From NCBI GenBank assembly GCA_014529385.2, contig CM043955.1, positions 135,728,108 to 135,792,107 on the forward strand: 64,000 nt of DNA, written 5' to 3'. This document shows, piece after piece, positions 58,014-64,000 of the stretch. A program made the translations under genes and the position numbers. The stretch's first letter is position 1. Every line of letters starts with the position of its first letter. This DNA is from Adiantum capillus-veneris (taxonomy: Eukaryota; Streptophyta; Polypodiopsida; Polypodiales; Pteridaceae). The notes beneath the pieces were generated by a model that was given only the letters and a program-made list of their open reading frames with translations, ran no database searches and was not told where the DNA came from.

Positions 58014-60008
58014 TTGGGGGTTGAGCGGAAAAAAGTGCAAGGATTGAGCAGGAAAAGGTGAAGGGGGTTTAGAGAGAAGGGTTGCGAGATTGGGTGCATT
58101 CATCCAATATATCAAAGGTCGAGGCAAGTGTGCGAGGTCTGCGTTGGATTTCAGTAAATTAGTGAGGGGTTGGTTAATGGAATGAGATAAGTTGAGATGG
58201 CAGATTAGAGGTGAGAAAGGAATCTTGATGATGGTAGGAGAAGGTTTGGTTTTGGACAATTTTTGAAGGAGAGAGGGTCTCTGATCGTAGGAAAGGTAGA
58301 GAAAGCAAGATTTCAATAGGGGGAAGGGATACCCTTTTGCTCTTAGCCTAGTATAGAAGAGGTTACGAATAGAGATAAAGCCCGAAAGAGAGCTTTCCCT
58401 AACAATGTACCTCCTAAGCTCTGAGAGAATAAAAGCAATCTTTTGGTGAGTAGGGTGCCAAGATTGCCAAGGGATATAGTTGTAGGAGTTTAGGCTTTTT
58501 TGGTGACAGTGAGTATCAAGGATCCCATAAGCTGCAAAACAGGGTCCCTTGAAAAAATGGAAGTCTAGAATAAAAGATTCTTGAGAGGAAATTGCAAGGG
58601 AAATTTTGATATGCTCTTGGAGGGGGTGTCCATACTTTTGGAGAAATTTGCTTAAGCTAGAGTGAGAACCATCCCAAATTCCAAAGACATCATCTACAAA
58701 TCTCTTGAAGTAGAGCAGGGAAGGGGAAGAGAGGAGATTCAAAGGCAAGCATACACAACCACAAAATTTGACCCCATAGCGGTGCCTTTAATTTGGTGCC
58801 AAAATTCTCCATTGAAGGAGAGATAATGGTGGTTGAGGATAAGAGAGGCTAAGGACAAGATGAAGTTGACCTTAGGGGAAGGGAAGAAACCTTGGATGGA
58901 ACTTTTAAGGGCAAAGAGGCCTTCGTGGATGGGGATACTAGGGTAGAGAGATTCAACATCAAAGGTGAAGAGGATAATGTTGGGAGGAAAAGAAGTAGAC
59001 GCTAAGTCTAAAACAAGAGAGTGAGAGTCTTTAAGATGTTGTGTTTTGGACAAAAGAATGGGGTATAGTTGTGCATGGAGCCACTTAGAGGCGTTCTCCA
59101 AGACGTACCCTTTGTAGGAACAGATGGGACGGCCTATGAGGAGGGGTTTGTGGATCTTAGGTTAAAGGAAGCTTGGGGTTCTCCAGTGAGGAGGAGAGGA
59201 TAAAAACTCTTTCGTTGTAGGGAAGAAGAGGATAGTTGGTGACGATGGAGGAAAGGAGGGATTTCATGAAGGGTAAAGGAGTTGTGGAGCTTTTGGAGTA
59301 GGTGAGGGGGTCCATTAGGTGATGAAAAGCTTCATTATAGTACCAAGACTTAGAAATGATAAATGGTCCTAGATTTTTATCTGCCGGTTTGATAATGATG
59401 CTCCGATCATTTCTTAAGGATGAGATGGAATTCATTAAAAGAGGTTTAGAGTGAAAAGGAGGAAGAGAGGATAGAAGAGGTTTTAGGAGAGAAGAGATAA
59501 GACTAAAGGTTTGGTTAAGAGTTGTGGAGGGAGAGGGAGGATTCCAACTTAGAGGATTCGGTATAGAAAAAGGAGAGGGAGGAAAAGAGGTTTCTTTATT
59601 ATTGAAAAACATTTTAATTTGCAAAATCCTTTCTAAGTTAGAATAAGCTTGACAAATAGAGGAGAGGGGGGGTGGGGGAGAAGGGGGAATATAATTGAGC
59701 CCAAGGCCTACAAGCCTTTGTTCGGAGGGAGAGAGGGAACGATTAGAAAAGTTATGGAAGGAGAGGTTAGTAACCTTGTGCTCAAGGGAAAACGTGGTAA
59801 TTTTGTTAAGAGTCAAAATCTGAAAGAGGTGGGGGTTAGTGAGGGGTAGCCAAAATTTGTAACGTTTTCTACCTATGAAGGGGGGGTGGGAAAGAAAAGG
59901 TAACACACAGAGAGGAGGGGTCCAAATATGAGGAAAGAGAGGGGCTTGAGAGAAGAGAAAATGGACCCAAGTGGTAGGGTGCCCTTTCCCTACTTTTCCC
60001 TCCTCCAT
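57849..60008 (-). pseudogene. Penelope-like reverse transcriptase, two or three lesions
   Basis: Read on the minus strand from 60008. N-terminal block: NLSFHNFSNRSLSPSEQRLV + GLGLNYIPPSP. Then RSIIIKPADKNLGPFIISKS, PKIHKPLLIGRPI, motif A FDVESLYPSIPIHEGL, motif B QIKGTAMGSNFVV, motif C RFVDDVFGIWDGS with the catalytic Asp pair, a YIPWQSWHPTHQKIAFILSE block, and RRYI...RLRAKGYPFPLL in the thumb. This order and wording are those of Penelope-like elements, relatives of telomerase RT. Shifts near 59160 (with a stop before PKIHKP) and near 58745 divide it into three frames. No GIY-YIG endonuclease follows motif PLIYWMNAPNLATLL; a Pro-rich tail does. No endonuclease was recognised upstream either. 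Confidence 0.85.
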
Positions 60009-60243
60009 TGCAAGTTTTTTGAAGGTTTATGTAGGCTATACTTAGGATGCAGAGGCTTGGGTTGTGGTGTGAAAGGGTTGAGGGGAGTTTTGAGTAGAGA
60101 GGGTAAGGGGGTGATGCTTGAGGAGGAAGGAGAGGGGCAGTATTTCTTTGGAGTGGTTAAAATGGGAGGAGTGTAGGAGGGGGAAGTTGCTTTCGGCTCC
60201 TTCGCTTCTGGCTCCGTCCATTCCGGCCTGCCCTATCTCCAAT

Positions 60244-61396
60244 ATGGCGGCCCACACCACAAATCTTCTAACACCCATTTCCACTTCCCCGACCCTTGTA
60301 ATTCACTTAAAACCCAACACCCTTTCTAAGGGTAAATCTACTTTTCCCGGCTTCACCTCGGCGGCTAACCTCATTAACCTACCCTCTTCAACGTCATCTC
60401 TTCCCACCTCTTTGAAGAAGACTCTTTTTAGCTCGGAAGAAATCCTTGGCCTCACCGTCAACCTACCGCTTGAGGACCTTGATCAACTTTCCCTTCCCAT
60501 GACAAAAAACCTCGGCATCACTAACCCCACTCTCTCTCATCATCCTCGCCTTACTTACTCTCCACAAAATATACAAGGTGGCATTTTATCCAACTCTCCA
60601 TAAACCATGCAGGGTGGCATTTTCTCCAACACCTCTCAAGGCGGCCTCCTCACTAGTCCTCCCCTTGCCTTCCCCTCCTCTTTTGGTTCTTTCTCCACAA
60701 GCTCTTCCTCCCTTGCGGTTGCTCCCTCTCCCATTCTACCCCAAATTGAAAAGCCTTTGGAATTCAATAAAATTGTTTCCCTCTCCTTAGTGGAGTTTAA
60801 GGCCCTCAATCATAAGCCTAGCAAAGCCAAATCACACCTTTCTCATTTGCAAAACCTTCATTCCTTTCAAAAAGCCCCACATAGCCTTTGTATGAAGCCT
60901 CCTCGCCTCACCTTGGATGACTCTCAAGCTCAAGCACTCTTAAGCGCCAAGCTTAACGATCTCAATATCCAATTTCAATTAGATTTCACTAAAGCTTACA
61001 TCCAAGCCTAAGATCTACTTGTCAATAACCTCCAAAAAACCTTTGATAAGTACCGCGATCTTGTGGAGGAGAGGCTTTTGGACCTTACCACAAAGCTCGC
61101 ACCCATCTCTTTCCCAAGGGTGCTATCCACAACTTGGGAGAATCAACTCTCTCTTTGGAAGCTAACCTCCCTCAATGAATTTGATGCACAACTTCAAAAT
61201 GAGATACTCCAAACTCATTTAGCCTCTTCCTTAAGTGTAGCGGCATACAATGCTAGGAAGAGGTCCCAATCCGCCATCTTGGAAGAAGTAGAGTCTCTAC
61301 CTAAGGAACAAACGGTGGGTGAATTGGTGCTTCATGAGGTCACCACCCAAATGAAAAAGCTACTCTCACCCCCCCGAAAGAAGCCCTCTAACAAAT
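60244..61396 (+). pseudogene. Orphan ORF diverging from the Penelope-like RT, cut by a copia insertion
   Basis: One reading frame stays open from the ATG at 60244 (MAAHTTNLLTPISTSPTL) to 61396 except for TAA at 60601-60603 and 61009-61011, both explicable by single substitutions. It could extend upstream to 60118. The first half is Ser/Pro/Leu-rich, with a repeated (Q)GGI(F/L)SN(T/S) phrase near 60580-60650. The second half is helical and charged (LLVNNLQKTFDKYRDLVEER, SVAAYNARKRSQSAILEEVE) and could form a coiled coil. The frame is severed at KKPSNK by the copia LTR at 61397, so its true C-terminus is lost. It is unrecognised. It may be an ORF1-like protein of the adjacent element or of another transposon. 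Confidence 0.5.
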
Positions 61397-61641
61397 TGTA
61401 GAGTGCACAAGTGATGGAGAAGGTAGGAAAGAAGACTACGCACACACACCAACACACATCGAGAGACACACACACACACACACACACACACAATCGTTAC
61501 CCTGCAGCAGCCATTCAACATACTGCTCTCACTTTTCTTCTCTTTGAACTATTATCCAAGGTATATTTACAACATAGTATAGTGAGTGTCCAGCCGCCCA
61601 TAGCACAATGGACATATTCTTTAACATCATATTCTTTTACA
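61397..61641 (-). repeat. Copia 3' LTR
   Basis: On the minus strand it starts TGTAAAAGAATATG and ends GCACTCTACA (245 bp). It contains an AC/GT microsatellite (about 61438-61492). The polypurine tract lies next to it at 61642-61656. Confidence 0.8.
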
Positions 61642-63190
61642 CTCCCCCTCAAGCTCAGAATGAGCTTGCATATGATGGATTCCCAATGCTTCACGAAAGT
61701 AGCAAAACTTCTCCTTTCCAAGAGCTTTTGTAAATATATCCGGAACTTGATCATTTGTCTTCACATACACCAAATCAATCTCACCTGCCAAAACTTTCTC
61801 TCTAATGAAGTGATAATGTACTTCAATGTGTTTAGTGTGAGCATGGTACACTGGATTCTTTGGCAACATGATGCTGCTAATATTGTCACAATAGATAATG
61901 ACACTGTCAAGATAGTCAAAACCAAAGTCTACCATAAGTACTCTCAACCATGACTCTTCACATGCTGCCAAAGCTGCTCCACGATATTCAGCTTCTGTAC
62001 TTGATAATGCTACAGTTGATTGCTTATTGCTACTACAACTTATCATACCATTGTCAATGGAAAATGCATAACCACTTGTAGATCTTCTATCCATAAAATC
62101 TCCTGCCCAATCTGCATCTGTGTAACCATAAAGACAAAGCTTCCCATTCTTTTCATAAAACATTCCATAACTGACAGTGGCTTTCACATATCTCATAATC
62201 CGTCTCACTGCATCAAGATGACTTTTACATGGCTTTTGCATGAATTGACTCACAACACCCACTGCATAACTCAAATTTGGGCTTGTTATTGTCAAGTAAA
62301 TAAGACTTCCAACCATCTTGCGATACATAGTGACATCCTCAATGTAATGTCCATCATCAATCAACTTCACATTTTGATCAAGAGGTGTATCAACCTGTTT
62401 GCACGCTGTCATTCCATACTTCTCAAGCATATCCAACGTGTATTGTCTTTGTATCATCCAAATTCTTGATAAAGTGTTGACAATTTCAATTCCCAAAAAA
62501 TATCTCAACTCACCAAGGTCCTTCATGTTGAATTCTCTCAAAAAACTCTTCTTGACATGCAAAATTTTCTCATCATGACTTCAAGTGAGAATCAAGTCAT
62601 CAACATAGATAACAATAACGGCGATCTCTCCATCAACATGCTTCAAAAACAATGAGTGATCAGTAGTAGACTGTTTAAATCCAATCTTCTTCAAGAATCT
62701 CGTTATCTTTTCACACCAAGCTCTAGATGCTTGCTTCAAACTATACAATGCTTTCTTGAACTTACACACATAATATGGAAACTCTCGATGTTGATAACCC
62801 TCTGGCTGTATCATATAAACTTCTTCTTCCAAGTCACCATTCAAGCATGCATTATGGACATCCATTTGCCGTAACTTCCAACCGAATATACTTGCATTGC
62901 TATCACCAATCTGACTGTTGTCATCTTTGCAACTGGACTAAATGTCTCATCATAATCAAGACCTTTTGTTTGTGCATAACCTTTAGCAACAAGCCTCGCT
63001 TTGTATCTTTCCACACTACCATCTGACTTGCACTTGACTTTGTATACCCATTTTGAACCAATTTCTTTCTTTCCACTTGGCAAGCAAACCAAATCCCAAG
63101 TGTCATTCTTCACAAGAGTATCCATCTCATACGTCAAGCATCTATGCTCTTGGGTTTGATTGGGTTTTAGCCCAGCTTCATAGGCTTTCC
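61627..63190 (-). pseudogene. Copia reverse transcriptase and RNase H, nearly continuous
   Basis: RT starts near 63170 with [40 protein letters not shown] and [20 protein letters not shown]. It shifts frame near 62850 and continues [17 protein letters not shown] and CKFKKALYSLKQASRAW with the catalytic IYVDDLILT (ending at 62581). After a stop it continues from 62562 in a frame of 311 codons: FLGIEIV, VGSLIYLTITSPNLSYAVG, then RNase H with YTDADWAGDFMDRRSTSGYA, STEAEYRGAALAACE and HTKHIEVHYHFIRE. The protein ends HSELEGECKRI, overlapping the polypurine tract and LTR start, as usual for copia. Few lesions suggest modest age. Confidence 0.9.
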
Positions 63191-64000
63191 AAATTGCATC
63201 TAAAGATTCAAAGACTTTCTCCAGCAAGATTGAACCACCTGAGTCAATCTTCGACTCTTCCATCCTTTTGGGTTTTTCTTATTCTCTTGCTCTCGTCTAA
63301 TCAGTTCTTTGGTTTGGTGTAGTTCCATTTTTTCCAATGTTGTTTTCTCCTTCAACATCTTTGCTTTCATTTTTTTTCGTTTGGCTTTCCATGATTTTCT
63401 TCCAGTTCTCACCAATATGTTCTAGATTTGTTTTTGAGATGGCAACGTGGATTCCTTGTCAACCAATTTTGCATTTTTGGTAGCTCCTTGAGCTCGACCT
63501 CGAGTCATCACCTCTAAAGGACTCAGATCCACTTGTCAAAGACATCACTCCTAAAACATTCATTGTTGCTTTTCCCTCGTTGTCTGGATTCTTAGCACAG
63601 TGTTGGAGTAGATGGTCTCTCCCACAACCGTCATAGAATACAAAGATTTCTATTTTTCGATCCTTGTTTGGACATCCTCGTGCCCAATGGTCATCTCCAC
63701 ATTCATAGCATAGACCTTCTTGTTGCGAAACTAGTGATCTAGCCGCTAGTTGTTCTTGTATGTTAAGAATGTTCTTCGAACCATACTCTTACTTGGCTAT
63801 GAACATGAGCGTATTCACATCCATGGAGTACTAGTTTCTCACGGGTTGTGGCACATGCATTTGCTGAGTGTAGTTGACTACTACTCTACCATCATTTAGA
63901 AGAGGTGGTTTCTACCCTAGCATACGTTGCGGTTTTAGTTGAGTGTTACACCATGGAGTGGGGTGATCCCCTCCACAAGTAGTACACCTCCTTAATTGAG
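63190..64000 (-). pseudogene. Gag-like stretch with several zinc knuckles (gypsy-like), upstream of the copia RT
   Basis: On the minus strand from the window end: CTTCGGDHPTPWC, then CYECGDDHWARGC, then YDGCGRDHLLQHC (first Cys changed to Tyr), each a C-x2-C-x3-H-x4-C-type knuckle. A VMTRGRAQGATKNAKL phrase and a Lys/Glu-rich coiled region (63415-63250) follow. Knuckles of this kind belong to retrotransposon Gag. The lack of a copia integrase between this and the RT suggests a junction of two elements near 63190-63260. It is broken by several stops. Confidence 0.5.

Larger units (their letters stand above)
61397..63190 (-). mobile_element. Copia (Ty1) retrotransposon, 3' portion
   Basis: On the minus strand, RT and RNase H are followed by a polypurine tract (GAGCTTGAGGGGGAG) and a short 3' LTR. 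The LTR end interrupts the orphan frame on the plus strand, with CAAAT at 61392-61396 the candidate target duplication. No integrase or gag of copia type is seen before about 63190, and the 5' LTR is not in the window. Confidence 0.85.

Noticed and set aside
59649-60176. Plus-strand Gly/Arg/Glu-rich frames
   Set aside because: Complement of the Penelope-like N-terminal coding region; no domain wording.
62020-62469. 149-codon plus-strand frame
   Set aside because: Antisense of the intact copia RT/RNase H frame.

Overview
The window is a nested pile of plant transposable elements around one convincing host gene. Evidence for a land plant: TNP2/DUF4216/DUF4218 CACTA transposases, gypsy and copia LTR retrotransposons with the plant-type TGGTATCAGAGC primer-binding site, a UDP-glycosyltransferase with a plant PSPG box, and a decayed PPR (pentatricopeptide) array. 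The PPR wording (MYAKCG-like, VVSW-like and AIDKGERI-like phrases), a Penelope-like reverse transcriptase, very long AC and AG/CT microsatellites and low gene density make a fern or other seed-free vascular plant my best guess. That is inference, not proof.

Layout. 1-2035: 3' part of a minus-strand CACTA element (CACTA-2); its other terminus is at 11783. 2040-11030: a satellite region of degenerate CCTAA motifs plus an array of ~125 bp palindromes. It is split by a gag-protease-only LTR element (3242-10513), which is itself split by a solo LTR (6370-7956, TSD TATCC). 12023-12308: a MITE. 12499-16186: a decayed, divergent TNP2-type transposase (minus). 16469-19190: 5' LTR, primer-binding site and partial gag of a gypsy element. 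19623-20877: an intact two-exon unknown gene (plus). It converges on a decayed Ulp1/C48 protease gene with a Lys-rich tail (22858-21107, minus). 22993-25332: mostly unassigned DNA with one inverted-repeat pair.

25338-41832: a complete but dead gypsy element (TSD TTGGG on both sides). Its 3' LTR holds a nearly intact CACTA transposon (CACTA-1, 33528-41338, TSD AGT). CACTA-1 carries a transposase gene, a second DNA-binding-type gene, subterminal repeats and a captured fragment of a heavy-metal-associated (HMA) host gene. 42079-44600: an LTR fragment, microsatellites and minisatellites. 44747-46313: the UDP-glycosyltransferase, one 139 bp intron, 475 aa, the only clear host gene. 47941-49519: a solo LTR (TSD TAGTG). 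49936-50460: a possible LINE 3' end. 51440-54250: a decayed gypsy pol with two tandem integrase zinc-finger modules. 56322-57130: PPR pseudogene. 57849-60008 (minus): a Penelope-like reverse transcriptase with no endonuclease that I can find. Diverging from it, an orphan frame (60244-61396, plus) is cut by a copia retrotransposon (61397 to about 63190, minus). 63190-64000 (minus): a gag-like stretch with zinc knuckles.

Apart from the glycosyltransferase and perhaps the 19.6-20.9 kb gene, nothing here looks like working host coding sequence. The interest lies in the insertion history (four levels deep at the left end), host-gene capture by CACTA-1, the palindromic satellite, and the Penelope-like element with its divergent partner.
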